Shown here: positions 30,301 to 44,500 of the stretch, one piece after another
Layout of the letters: each line of letters starts with the position of its first letter
Position numbering within the stretch: the first letter of the stretch is position 1
Source: Pycnococcus provasolii
Taxonomy: Eukaryota > Chlorophyta > Pseudoscourfieldiophyceae > Pseudoscourfieldiales > Pycnococcaceae
NCBI GenBank assembly: GCA_938743325.2
Contig: OW568864.1
Location: 434,001 to 498,000, forward strand
Reading direction: 5' to 3'
Length of the DNA stretch: 64,000 nucleotides
Position numbers and translations under genes: made by a program
The notes under the pieces: model-generated
The model's input: only the letters and a program-made list of their open reading frames with translations
Database searches by the model: none
Told to the model about the DNA's origin: nothing

Positions 30301-33300
30301 ACCGCTGATGTAATATCTCCATCGACATCATCCGTCGCCACGTAGCCGCCTCCGAACTCCTCCGTCTCACGGAACGTTGCACCCAGCAGCACATTCTGCT
30401 CGGTGACCTTGATCCCGCGGAGATTTACAAACGTGGACGCGATTGACTCGTCGCTGGGATGCACGAGGGTGATTTCAGGACGCGTTTCGTCAGCTGGCGG
30501 AACGTACTCTTCGACCACGGCTTCCTCTGTGGCATCGTCAAGGTTTGCCTGTAGGCCGCATGTCTCGGGACCAGCCTGGCTACAGACAGGTGGAGATTGG
30601 TCCAGGCAGAGTATTTCGTTTGGCCCAACTTCCTCAATGCACGGATTCACAACCTCCACCTTGCGTACAGCCTCTGCACAATTACCAGAGGAATCGCACG
30701 CACGATAGAAAATGCTGAATGGCCCACCTGGAACGTCAGTGCTAATCGATCCATCAGGCTCCAAGCCATCAATTTCGAAGAGTTCCTCTGCACGTGTTCC
30801 GTCTGCGAGGTACCATACCCCAGCTTCAATATACCAAATTCCGTCGCGATCATCCACGATTGACTTGACTCCCGCATCCTTGTATGGTGTAGCTTGACGG
30901 TGCTTGATATCGAGTTCTCCAATAAGTTCGACGGTCGGTGCGGTTGTGTCTGGTGGTCGCGTCGTTGTTGTCACCGTGACCGTCGTTGGAAGTGGTACAG
31001 TGTCCACAGGAACCGGAATGGTCAAACCGCCATCGTTTCCGCCTGGCAAGATGTTCGCGGTAGTGCCAGGCTGCTTCGCGCCTCCATCCCAAAAATCCAC
31101 GTAGTCATCGCCCGTGTCCTTAACCGCCAACGGAGGACGCGTTGTGGTCGTGATGTAGGAAAAAAAAGTTGTCGTTGTGGTAATAGGCCCTGGCAACGAT
31201 CCTTGAGACGGCGGCGCTTTCCCGTCAGGTTTGGAATCGCCGTCACCAGCACCAATGCCACCGTTCCCTGGCGAGTTGTTATCCAGATCCAGAAGCCGAG
31301 CGAAATCTGAAAATGCCATGAGATTGTTCAGCCCTTCTTTTCTGCATGCTTCCTTTAACTCACCATCTCGAATCGAGTCGCCAAGCTTAGTCACCAAGAA
31401 GCTTGCAACTTGTTCAAGCGAAGCGCCCAAACGTATCGTGGCAGAGATGACAGGATCACTGCCATCGATCTGAACGATATCTACCGATTCTGCACTGACG
31501 TCTAGGGCGCGAGACAGACACTTTTGCAACAAACACGTCTCCCTTGCTTTGAAAGAGGGGTCTCGATTCATCTCGATTCTCACAGACACAGCAGCAAAAG
31601 TCTTTGCTCTAAAAGGAGTCTTATCGCATCGCACGGGTGGTGCTGTGGTTGAATCTGCTTGTTCGTCGGAGTCATCAATACCCGGCGAAAGAGGCTTTCC
31701 ATCGTTGCCCGGATCGGGCATGCCTGGTCCATCAGCAGCATCTTCGCCACCAGGAGGTTTAGGACCTGGGGCAACACCACCACCGCCGCCGCCGTCGCCG
31801 TCGCCGCCGCCGCTCACCAAGCGAGGAGGAGATCGAATCCGCACCGAGTCCTTGAGGTTTTCAAATCCGCCCGCACTCTCCATCGACTCGACGAGCGACC
31901 CGTCGACCATCTTCTCAGCAAAGATGTCCAACCTCGCTTGCACTGCCTCTGCATTTGCAAAAGCGACCCGATACTCAACGAGAACACCCTCCGAGTCAGC
32001 AGACACTTTTTGCACCGATGCAGATGATGTGTCAACACCGAACATCTCCGCAAGCGCTTGACGCATGCTTGCTCTCTGCATACTCGCAAAGCTTTGAACA
32101 GAGTATCCGCTGATTTCGATGCTTCCCTCGACGAATGCCTTACCTGCAACAGGCTTCGGTCCCGGCCCGCCGTCCGATCCATCGTCTCCGAACTCTGGTG
32201 AAGGCGCCAGCGTATCGTCTGTCGGCGAAAGAGGCTTTCCATCGTTGCCCGGATCGGGCATGCCTGGTCCATCAGCAGCATCTTCGCCACCAGGAGGTTT
32301 AGGACCTGGGGCAACACCACCACCGCCGCCGCCGTCGCCGTGGTCGCCGCCGCCGCCGTCGCCGTCGCCGCTCACCAAGCGAGGAGGAGATCGAATCCGC
32401 ACCGAGTCCTTGAGGTTTTCAAATCCGCCCGCACTCTCCATCGACTCGACGAGCGACCCGTCGACCATCTTCTCAGCAAAGATGTCCAACCTCGCTTGCA
32501 CTGCCTCTGCATTTGCAAAAGCGACCCGATACTCAACGAGAACACCCTCCGAGTCAGCAGACACTTTTTGCACCGATGCAGATGATGTGTCAACACCGAA
32601 CATCTCCGCAAGCGCTTGACGCATGCTTGCTCTCTGCATACTCGCAAAGCTTTGAACAGAGTATCCGCTGATTTCGATGCTTCCCTCGACGAATGCCTTA
32701 CCTGCAACAGGCTTCGGTCCCGGCCCGCCGTCCGATCCATCGTCTCCGAACTCTGGTGAAGGCGCCAGCGTATCGTCTGTCGGCGAAAGAGGCTTTCCAT
32801 CGTTGCCCGGATCGGGCATGCCTGGTCCATCAGCAGCATCTTCGCCACCAGGAGTAGGAGACTGCGCGGCATTGTCGTCATTCGCGATGCCAATCTTATG
32901 AATTTCCCCATTGGGATGCTTGATTTCCAATGGAGGTATCAAAGTCACTGCGGCCAATGAAGACAGTCCTCCCGTTGTCCTCGCTGCGAAGCCAAAGACA
33001 CCTTCTTCCACAAGCCGATCCAATGTCCGCGCAATTTCTGACGCTTCGGATATATCATCTAGATTGCCCAGATTGATCGCCAAGTGAACCAGAGCGCCAT
33101 AGTCACCTTTTCCAACATCACCAATTTGAACAGCACCACGCGGAAGTTGAGGTAGCACAGTCTCAACAGTTGTGATTATACCGCTGCGCGTCTTCTCATT
33201 GAACATCCACATCTGATAACCTGCAAGCTCAAGCCTAACAAAGAGCATGTAAACCGCAGGCTTTGTATCGTCGCTCTCGTCTCTTTCCTCGCCAACTTGA

Positions 33301-35516
33301 TCCTCCCCATTTTCGGGGTCATCCTGATCATCAAATTCATCATCCTGCGGCCTCTCAGAAGGTTGGGCAGGTGCAAAAGGTTTGTCGTTAGGACTTGCGC
33401 CTTGTGACGCGATCTTTGGCGGTGATGCTACCGTGACACCAGTCACTTTCGATAGCTCAGGACGACTCCGAAGTGATTCGACAAAACTTGACTTCGATGT
33501 GTTCTCCGTAAACGCCTCGCTTGCGCTCTTTGCGAGCTGCTGCCGCTCAGTTCGGACTTCGAAGTCCACCATCACGGCACCCTGCTGGAGTAGCCGACGG
33601 CCCGCGTCGGCAGCATACACGCGCTTGATTCCAATGTCGTTCGCCGAGATCCCTGGCATAGTCGTCGCAACCACCGTGGCAAGTGCACTTTTCTCTCTTT
33701 CGCCAAAGGAACCAACCGTGTAGCCACCAATCCGAAGTGTGATCTCAATCGTGTACACCTGCTGCCCAGATGGCGAACCGGAGGGAGATTCTGCGGCGGG
33801 ATCCTGAGCAGGCTTGCCATCTGGTCCGGTAGCTGGTCCGTCACCTTCGCTTGGCTCGTCTGCCGAATCGATGCCTCCTGGACCTTCGTCTGCATCAAAC
33901 TCGCCGTCGCCGTCGCCGTCGCCGTCGTCACCTTCGCCGTCGCCGTCGCCGTCGTCACCTTCGCCGTCGCCGTCGCCGTCGTCACCTTCGCCGTCGCCGT
34001 CGCCGTCGCCGTCGTCGCCTGAAGCACTAGCACCGGACTCCTCCCTGTCTTCGGGAAATGTAGGAATCTCGCCAAACAGATCAGTCACTTGAAAGTCCTG
34101 CAGAACAACGACAGAACTTAAATCGTAAAATTGTCCCACAGAAAAAAATGCTAGACGTGCAACTCCATTTTTCACCTTTGTTCTGAATGAGCTCGCGATA
34201 TCGTCAGCGAGATACTCATCCGAGGTTACCACCTTAATCTCAATAGTGACGGAATTCATGCTTTCCTCAACAACCTCAGCTCTTATACGATCTTCGCGAA
34301 GTCCACGATACATTTTTGCAAAGACGGTACGTATGCTCGCACGTTCCTCCGCGCCAATGTCACTTGCAATGTAGCCTATAAATTCCACTCGACCAGTCAG
34401 AGAGTATCCTTTCGGTTTTGGCTGTGTGGTTGTTGTGGTGGTTGGTGGCATCTTCGATCCACCACCACTTTCGCCCGACGTCGTCGCCACCTCGATTCGC
34501 GGATTTCCAAGGATGCGCACATCACTTAGAGATTTGAAGGCATCGCCAGGAGTAGACTTGATTTTGTTTGTGAGCCACGTGCCCGCCTCATCACTTTTAA
34601 ATTCTGCAATAATTTCAAGAGCCCTTTTTCTAGAGGATGTCATGAGCGACACTTCGACGACAAAACCAATTGCATTCTTGTCGATTTGGCGAAAGTCCGC
34701 ATCTATGATCATGTCAACATACGACCTAATCGCGTCCAAGATCCAATATCCTGAACTAGGACTTAATTCCAACACGTCCATTAGCTGCATCGTTGCAATG
34801 ACTACATACTGTGAGCCCGTGGAATCAGTTTGTGACGTATCGTCGCTCTCGTCTCTTTCCTCGCCAACTTGATCCTCCCCATTTTCGGGGTCATCCTGAT
34901 CATCAAATTCATCATCCTGCGGCCTCTCAGAAGGTTGGGCAGGTGCAAAAGGTTTGTCGTTAGGACTTGCGCCTTGTGACGCGATCTTTGGCGGTGATGC
35001 TACCGTGACACCAGTCACTTTCGATAGCTCAGGACGACTCCGAAGTGATTCGACAAAACTTGACTTCGATGTGTTCTCCGTAAACGCCTCGCTTGCGCTC
35101 TTTGCGAGCTGCTGCCGCTCAGTTCGGACTTCGAAGTCCACCATCACGGCACCCTGCTGGAGTAGCCGACGGCCCGCGTCGGCAGCATACACGCGCTTGA
35201 TTCCAATGTCGTTCGCCGAGATCCCTGGCATAGTCGTCGCAACCACCGTGGCAAGTGCACTTTTCTCTCTTTCGCCAAAGGAACCAACCGTGTAGCCACC
35301 AATCCGAAGTGTGATCTCAATCGTGTACACCTGCTGCCCAGATGGCGAACCGGAGGGAGATTCTGCGGCGGGATCCTGAGCAGGCTTGCCATCTGGTCCG
35401 GTAGCTGGTCCGTCACCTTCGCTTGGCTCGTCTGCCGAATCGATGCCTCCTGGACCTTCGTCTGCATCAAACTCGCCGTCGCCGTCGATGCCTTTTGGAC
35501 CTTCGTCTGTATCAAA

Positions 35517-35550
<34 letters not shown>

Positions 35551-35560
35551 TCACCTTCGC

Positions 35561-35594
<34 letters not shown>

Positions 35595-38500
35595 GTCGTC
35601 ACCTTCGCCTGGCTTGCCATCTGGTCCGGTAGCAGTGCCGTCACTTCCGCCTGGCTTGCATGGGCCCGTTATACTAGCACTGGCGCCCTGCGGTCTGCCT
35701 GGCAAGCATGGCTGATTTGTGGCATCACCGGAATCGTACTCGTACTCGGAATCGGAATCGGGCATGTTGGCCTGATCTGTACCATCGCCATTTTCACCGT
35801 CGCCAGAATTGGTATCGGACAAGTCTGAAGCATCTTCATCAAACCACTTTGGACTAGAAAATATTGAGATTGATGAAGTGCTGCCCCAGACACCCCTACT
35901 CTCTTCAAGGGCGTTGAGGAGGCGCCCATCCATAGCGTACTCTTGCACACGCCCAATCACATCAGCTGCACCCTTGACGTCCTCTGATCCAATCAGAACA
36001 TCGATAAGAAACATATTATTCGACATCCAAAACTCGGTATACAGCCTTGTAATGCGTACATCCCACTTTGATATCCACGGAAAGGTACGGCTCACCGCCA
36101 CACCAAATTCACGTCGCTCCCTCTCACCAATCGAATCTGGTGGCATTCCGCTGACATAAAATGTGATCGAAATTTTATGAGAAGCATAGCTCGGCGATCG
36201 AGGGGGCAATGGAGGCGAAGGAGGTGTAATGACATGTGGGACCTCCGTCAATTCGAGGGATTCAAGAGTTGGGAATCGTCTTTTGAGCGCAACCTCCAAG
36301 GATAGAACATCGCGCTCCAGCCTTTCGGCGATGTCTTCCGCCATTTGTGGCGAAAATAACGCCAGCCGAACGTGTACATGAACGGCGTTGAAGCCATCGG
36401 GAAAGAAGGATAGCCTTCGTTTACCCATTGTTGGAAATGCAGGCCCGAATGCAATGATCTTAATATTTGCCGCAGGAATTTCTAAATATTCCGCTAAAGA
36501 TGAATACAGTGCACGCTTTTGCCCCTCCTGCTTCAGAACATTTTCCGAGACGCCGCGCAAGACGAATTCTGCCTCAACAGCAAAAGGCGTGATGGGAAAT
36601 GGTGCACGAGGCGCAAACGTCGTCGTTGTTGTCGAGCTTGTACTCACGCTAGTCGTCACATCCGTCGTCGCCACATCCGTTGTCGTCATCGTCACGGTTG
36701 TTGATATTGTGAGCGGCGAATTCATGCTTGATGGTTGAATAATTTCTATGTCTAATAGATCAGTCAGGCCCCGATCTCGAAATGCATTCATGACGACTTG
36801 ACTATTTTTATCGAAATTATTATTGAAATCGTCAATTATCAAAGAGCCGCTCTCTGCAAAGAAAATTATTTCAATATCGAGAGCAGCTTCCGATCCCATA
36901 TCCGAAACTGGCAAGACTCGATCGACCGATACTTCGCCGTCATGTAAATTGAAAATAGTTTGAAGCACACTCTCAACCACCAAACGATGCTCAAAGCCAA
37001 ACATCGGTGCACCGTAACCAAAAACACGAAACCATATCCGAAAACCAGGTCGGTAACGCACGCGTGCGATAGTATCCAGGCCGCCGAAGTACAGAGCTTC
37101 CTTCAGGCTGATTCGCGCCGTCTCTGAGTGAATCGCAGTATCAAGCATGTCGCGGGCCGCCGCTCGATTCTCGCGCAACACCGAAGCCACCACCTGCACG
37201 TCTACCTCGTCGACGTCCAGGTTCGCGCCGAACAAAGGAGCCTGCTTCTGGTTCACACGAAGCGCGAACAAAGGATACATGCCCAGCGTTACCGCACTGA
37301 GCACTTCCCGTACGACCGTCGCATCCGACGAGTCGAAGTCTTCCACCGTGTAGCCCTGCAGACGAAGCCATATGCTCACCGTATCCGTCTCGGGTCGGTA
37401 ACGCACGCGTGCGATAGTATCCAGGCCGCCGAAGTACAGAGCTTCCTTCAGGCTGATTCGCGCCGTCTCTGAGTGAATCGCAGTATCAAGCATGTCGCGG
37501 GCCGCCGCTCGATTCTCGCGCAACACCGAAGCCACCACCTGCACGTCTACCTCGTCGACGTCCAGGTTCGCGCCGAACAAAGGAGCCTGCTTCTGGTTCA
37601 CACGAAGCGCGAACAAGGGATACATGCCCAGCGTTACCGCACTGAGCACTTCCCGTACGACCGTCGCATCCGACGAGTCGAAGTCTTCCACCGTGTAGCC
37701 CTGCAGACGAAGCCATATGCTCACCGTATCCGTCTCGGGTCGGTAACGCACGCGTGCGATAGTATCCAGGCCGCCGAAGTACAGAGCTTCCTTCAGGCTG
37801 ATTCGCGCCGTCTCTGAGTGAATCGCAGTATCAAGCATGTCGCGGGCCGCCGCTCGATTCTCGCGTAACACCGAAGCCACCACCTGCACGTCTACCTCGT
37901 CGACGTCCAGGTTCGCGCCGAACAAAGGAGCCTGCGTCTGGTTCACACGAAGGGCGAACAAAGGATACATGCCCAGCGTTACCGCACTGAGCACTTCCCG
38001 TACGACCGTCGCATCCGACGAGTCGAAGTCTTCCACCGTGTAGCCCTGCAGACGAAGCCATATGCTCACCGTATCCGTCTCGGGTCGGTAACGCACGCGT
38101 GCGATAGTATCCAGGCCGCCGAAGTACAGAGCTTCCTTCAGGCTGATTCGCGCCGTCTCTGAGTGAATCGCAGTATCAAGCATGTCGCGGGCCGCCGCTC
38201 GATTCTCGCGTAACACCGAAGCCACCACCTGCACGTCTACCTCGTCGACGTCCAGGTTCGCGCCGAACAAAGGAGCCTGCGTCTGGTTCACACGAAGCGC
38301 GAACAAGGGATACATGCCCAGCGTTACCGCACTGAGCACTTCCCGTACGACCGTCGCATCCGACGAGTCGAAGTCTTCCACCGTGTAGCCCTGCAGACGA
38401 AGCCATATGCTCACCGTATCCGTCTCGGGTCGGTAACGCACGCGTGCGATAGTATCCAGGCCGCCGAAGTACAGAGCTTCCTTCAGGCTGATTCGCGCCG

Positions 38501-41500
38501 TCTCTGAGTGAATCGCAGTATCAAGCATGTCGCGGGCCGCCGCTCGATTCTCGCGCAACACCGAAGCCACCACCTGCACGTCTACCTCGTCGACGTCCAG
38601 GTTCGCGCCGAACAAAGGAGCCTGCTTCTGGTTCACACGAAGCGCGAACAAGGGATACATGCCCAGCGTTACCGCACTGAGCACTTCCCGTACGACCGTC
38701 GCATCCGACGAGTCGAAGTCTTCCACCGTGTAGCCCTGCAGACGAAGCCATATGCTCACCGTATCCGTCTCGGGTCGGTAACGCACGCGTGCGATAGTAT
38801 CCAGGCCGCCGAAGTACAGAGCTTCCTTCAGGCTGATTCGCGCCGTCTCTGAGTGAATCGCAGTATCAAGCATGTCGCGGGCCGCCGCTCGATTCTCGCG
38901 TAACACCGAAGCCACCACCTGCACGTCTACCTCGTCGACGTCCAGGTTCGCGCCGAACAAAGGAGCCTGCGTCTGGTTCACACGAAGCGCGAACAAAGGA
39001 TACATGCCCAGCGTTACCGCACTGAGCACTTCCCGTACGACCGTCGCATCCGACGAGTCGAAGTCTTCCACCGTGTAGCCCTGCAGACGAAGCCATATGC
39101 TCACCGTATCCGTCTCGGGTCGGTAACGCACGCGTGCGATAGTATCCAGGCCGCCGAAGTACAGAGCTTCCTTCAGGCTGATTCGCGCCGTCTCTGAGTG
39201 AATCGCAGTATCAAGCATGTCGCGGGCCGCCGCTCGATTCTCGCGTAACACCGAAGCCACCACCTGCACGTCTACCTCGTCGACGTCCAGGTTCGCGCCG
39301 AACAAAGGAGCCTGCGTCTGGTTCACACGAAGCGCGAACAAAGGATACATGCCCAGCGTTACCGCACTGAGCACTTCCCGTACGACCGTCGCATCCGACG
39401 AGTCGAAGTCTTCCACCGTGTAGCCCTGCAGACGAAGCCATATGCTCACCGTATCCGAATTTGGCATGGTTGTTGTAGTTGTGAGTGTGGTGGTAGTTGA
39501 AGTGGTGGTTGCACTCGTTGTGGTTGTTGTACTCGTTGTACTCGTTGTAGTTGTGTCGTAATCGTACTCGTACTCGTACTTGTAGTCGTACTCGTACTCG
39601 TACTCGAAGTCGTAGCTCGTCGTTGTCGTTGTCGTTATCGTCGATGACGGGCTTGACGATTCGCCATCGTTTACGCTCGTCGGCGCCGGACCGCTGAGCG
39701 GTAAAGGGTTCTCCATGTCTCCGACGTTGCTAGTTGACGAAAATGACACCGTCGTCGTCAGCCGGGACATCTTTCCATCGTCTGTCAAGAAGTCGAACCC
39801 AATCACATCGCCGTCCGTGTTTGCGTGCACGGTGATCACGAACGCGAACGAGTCCTTATACGTGCCGGACGTGATCCTCGTAGAACCCATCTGCTGCCCG
39901 CGCATCTCCCAAGACGTTCCCTGCGGATCGTAATATGCAGTCAGCGTCCCGCTCGTGAAGTCGACGCCGTCGAGATTCACGAACGCAGTCACCACCATCG
40001 AGTATGCATACTGCGCAGGATCGAATGGAGTCGGGTTAGAACTCGGGGAAGGCATTGTCGTTATCGTCGATGACGGGCTTGACGATTCGCCATCGTTTAC
40101 GCTCGTCGGCGCCGGACCGCTGAGCGGTAAAGGGTTCTCCATGTCTCCGACGTTGCTAGTTGACGAAAATGACACCGTCGTCGTCAGCCGGGACATCTTT
40201 CCATCGTCTGTCAAGAAGTCGAACCCAATCACATCGCCGTCCGTGTTTGCGTGCACGGTGATCACGAACGCGAACGAGTCCTTATACGTGCCGGACGTGA
40301 TCCTCGTAGAACCCATCTGCTGCCCGCGCATCTCCCAAGACGTTCCCTGCGGATCGTAATATGCAGTCAGCGTCCCGCTCGTGAAGTCGACGCCGTCGAG
40401 ATTCACGAACGCAGTCACCACCATCGAGTACGCATACTGCGCAGGATCGAATGGCGGAGTCGGGTTAGAACTCGGGGAAGGCATTGTCGTTATCGTCGAT
40501 GACGGGCTTGACGATTCGCCATCGTTTACGCTCGTCGGCGCCGGACCGCTGAGCGGTAAAGGGTTCTCCATGTCTCCGACGTTGCTAGTTGACGAAAATG
40601 ACACCGTCGTCGTCAGCCGGGACATCTTTCCATCGTCTGTCAAGAAGTCGAACCCAATCACATCGCCGTCCGTGTTTGCGTGCACGGTGATCACGAACGC
40701 GAACGAGTCCTTATACGTGCCGGACGTGATCCTCGTAGAACCCATCTGCTGCCCGCGCATCTCCCAAGACGTTCCCTGCGGATCGTAATATGCAGTCAGC
40801 GTCCCGCTCGTGAAGTCGACGCCGTCGAGATTCACGAACGCAGTCACCACCATCGAGTATGCATACTGCGCAGGATCGAATGGAGTCGGGTTATAACTCG
40901 GGGAAGGCATTGTCGTTATCGTCGATGACGGGCTTGACGATTCGCCATCGTTTACGCTCGTCGGCGCCGGACCGCTGAGCGGTAAAGGGTTCTCCATGTC
41001 TCCGACGTTGCTAGTTGACGAAAATGACACCGTCGTCGTCAGCCGGGACATCTTTCCATCGTCTGTCAAGAAGTCGAACCCAATCACATCGCCGTCCGTG
41101 TTTGCGTGCACGGTGATCACGAACGCGAACGAGTCCTTATACGTGCCGGACGTGATCCTCGTAGAACCCATCTGCTGCCCGCGCATCTCCCAAGACGTTC
41201 CCTGCGGATCGTAATATGCAGTCAGCGTCCCGCTCGTGAAGTCGACGCCGTCGAGATTCACGAACGCAGTCACCACCATCGAGTATGCATACTGCGCAGG
41301 ATCGAATGGAGTCGGGTTAGAACTCGGGGAAGGCATTGTCGTTATCGTCGATGACGGGCTTGACGATTCGCCATCGTTTACGCTCGTCGGCGCCGGACCG
41401 CTGAGCGGTAAAGGGTTCTCCATGTCTCCGACGTTGCTAGTTGACGAAAATGACACCGTCGTCGTCAGCCGGGACATCTTTCCATCGTCTGTCAAGAAGT

Positions 41501-44500
41501 CGAACCCAATCACATCGCCGTCCGTGTTTGCGTGCACGGTGATCACGAACGCGAACGAGTCCTTATACGTGCCGGACGTGATCCTCGTAGAACCCATCTG
41601 CTGCCCGCGCATCTCCCAAGACGTTCCCTGCGGATCGTAATATGCAGTCAGCGTCCCGCTCGTGAAGTCGACGCCGTCAAGATTCACGAACGCAGTCACC
41701 ACCATCGAGTATGCATACTGCGCAGGATCGAATGGCGGAGTCGGCTTAGAACTCGGGGAAGACGGGCTTGACGATTCGCCATCGTTTACGCTCGTCGGCG
41801 CCGGACCGCTGAGCGGTAAAGGGTTCTCCATGTCTCCGACGTTGCTAGTTGACGAAAATGACACCGTCGTCGTCAGCCGGGACATCTTTCCATCGTCCGT
41901 CAAGAAGTCGAACCCAATCACATCGCCGTCCGTGTTTGCGTGCACGGTGATCACGAACGCGAACGAGTCCTTATACGTGCCGGACGTGATCCTCGTAGAA
42001 CCCATCTGCTGCCCGCGCATCTCCCAAGACGTTCCCTGCGGATCGTAATATGCAGTCAGCGTCCCGCTCGTGAAGTCGACGCCGTCGAGATTCACGAACG
42101 CAGTCACCACCATCGAGTATGCATACTGCGCAGGATCGAATGGAGTCGGGTTAGAACTCGGGGAAGGCATTGTCGTTATCGTCGATGACGGGCTTGACGA
42201 TTCGCCATCGTTTACGCTCGTCGGCGCCGGACCGCTGAGCGGTAAAGGGTTCTCCATGTCTCCGACGTTGCTAGTTGACGAAAATGACACCGTCGTCGTC
42301 AGCCGGGACATCTTTCCATCGTCTGTCAAGAAGTCGAACCCAATCACATCGCCGTCCGTGTTTGCGTGCACGGTGATCACGAACGCGAACGAGTCCTTAT
42401 ACGTGCCGGACGTGATCCTCGTAGAACCCATCTGCTGCCCGCGCATCTCCCAAGACGTTCCCTGCGGATCGTAATATGCAGTCAGCGTCCCGCTCGTGAA
42501 GTCGACGCCGTCGAGATTCACGAACGCAGTCACCACCATCGAGTATGCATACTGCGCAGGATCGAATGGAGTCGGGTTATAACTCGGGGAAGGCATTGTC
42601 GTTATCGTCGATGACGGGCTTGACGATTCGCCATCGTTTACGCTCGTCGGCGCCGGACCGCTGAGCGGTAAAGGGTTCTCCATGTCTCCGACGTTGCTAG
42701 TTGACGAAAATGACACCGTCGTCGTCAGCCGGGACATCTTTCCATCGTCTGTCAAGAAGTCGAACCCAATCACATCGCCGTCCGTGTTTGCGTGCACGGT
42801 GATCACGAACGCGAACGAGTCCTTATACGTGCCGGACGTGATCCTCGTAGAACCCATCTGCTGCCCGCGCATCTCCCAAGACGTTCCCTGCGGATCGTAA
42901 TATGCAGTCAGCGTCCCGCTCGTGAAGTCGACGCCGTCGAGATTCACGAACGCAGTCACCACCATCGAGTATGCATACTGCGCAGGATCGAATGGCGGGG
43001 TCGGCTTAGAACTCGGGGAAGACGGGCTTGACGATTCGCCATCGTTTACGCTCGTCGGCGCCGGACCGCTGAGCGGTAAAGGGTTCTCCATGTCTCCGAC
43101 GTTGCTAGTTGACGAAAATGACACCGTCGTCGTCAGCCGGGACATCTTTCCATCGTCTGTCAAGAAGTCGAACCCAATCACATCGCCGTCCGTGTTTGCG
43201 TGCACGGTGATCACGAACGCGAACGAGTCCTTATACGTGCCGGACGTGATCCTCGTAGAACCCATCTGCTGCCCGCGCATCTCCCAAGACGTTCCCTGCG
43301 GATCGTAATATGCAGTCAGCGTCCCGCTCGTGAAGTCGACGCCGTCGAGATTCACGAACGCAGTCACCACCATCGAGTATGCATACTGCGCAGGATCGAA
43401 TGGCGGAGTCGGCTTAGAACTCGGGGAAGACGGGCTTGACGATTCGCCATCGTTTACGCTCGTCGGCGCCGGACCGCTGAGCGGTAAAGGGTTCTCCATG
43501 TCGAAAATTGTCGAAAACCTTATCGAAAATGACAACGTCGTCGTCAGCCGGGACATCTTGCCATAGTTCGTCAAGAAGTCGAACCCAATCACATCGCCGG
43601 ACGTGTTTGCGTGCACGGTGATCACGAACGCGAACGAGTCCTTATACGTGCCGGACGTGATCCTCGTAGAACCCATCTGCTGCCCGCGCATCTCCCAAGA
43701 CGTTCCCTGCGGATCGTAATATGCAATCAGCGTCCCGCTCGTGAAGTCGACGCCGTCGAGATTCACGAACGCAGTCACCACCATCGAGTACGCATACTGC
43801 GCAGGATCGAATGGCGGAGTCGGGTTAGAACTCGGGGAAGACGGGCTTGACGATTCGCCATCGTTTACGCTCGTCGGCGCCGGACCGCTGAGCGGTAAAG
43901 GGTTCTCCATGTCGAAAATTGTCGAAAACCTTATCGAAAATGACAACGTCGTCGTCAGCCGGGACATCTTTCCATAGTTCGTCAAGAAGTCGAACCCAAT
44001 CACATCGCCGGACGTGTTTGCGTGCACGGTGATCACGAACGCGAACGAGTCCTTATACGTGCCGGACGTGATCCTCGTAGAACCCATCTGCTGCCCGCGC
44101 ATCTCCCAAGACGTTCCCTGCGGATCGTAATATGCAGTCAGCGTCCCGCTCGTGAAGTCGACGCCGTCGAGATTCACGAACGCAGTCACCACCATCGAGT
44201 ATGCATACTGCGCAGGATCGAATGGAGTCGGATTATTTAAGAGCTTTCTGAGTCGAGGTGGTGACGGATGACGATGTGGTACGTTATTGCGTGGCAGCGT
44301 TGGGACGTTTGTCAAATCCACCACTCTTCTGCGTGCGGTGGAACGTCGCCTCTTTGGTAGAGCACACTGGGTCCAATTTCCTTCAGTCGGCACGTTGATC
44401 ACGCGCGACAAGTCAAATGCAGCTGGTCTAGACGCAGAGCCGAGTGCCAAAAGGTCACCACGTGTCCGTCCAAGGAAGTCCCGTGTCATCTCGAGTCTCC

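Noticed and set aside
32119-32911. Separate Pro/Ser-rich protein on the plus strand
   Set aside because: Antisense to acidic Gly/Asp linkers of the polycystin; duplicated together with them.
37128-38852. Recurring plus-strand frames of 68-114 residues opposite the 345-bp repeats
   Set aside because: They are antisense shadows that repeat only because the underlying polycystin repeat does; no independent codon signal.
37045-44232. CRISPR-like regular spacing
   Set aside because: Units are hundreds of bases long, coding and without unique spacers; the context is eukaryotic.
39715-44240. Recurring plus-strand frames of 72-135 residues opposite the 426-bp repeats
   Set aside because: Same reason: antisense to near-identical coding repeats.
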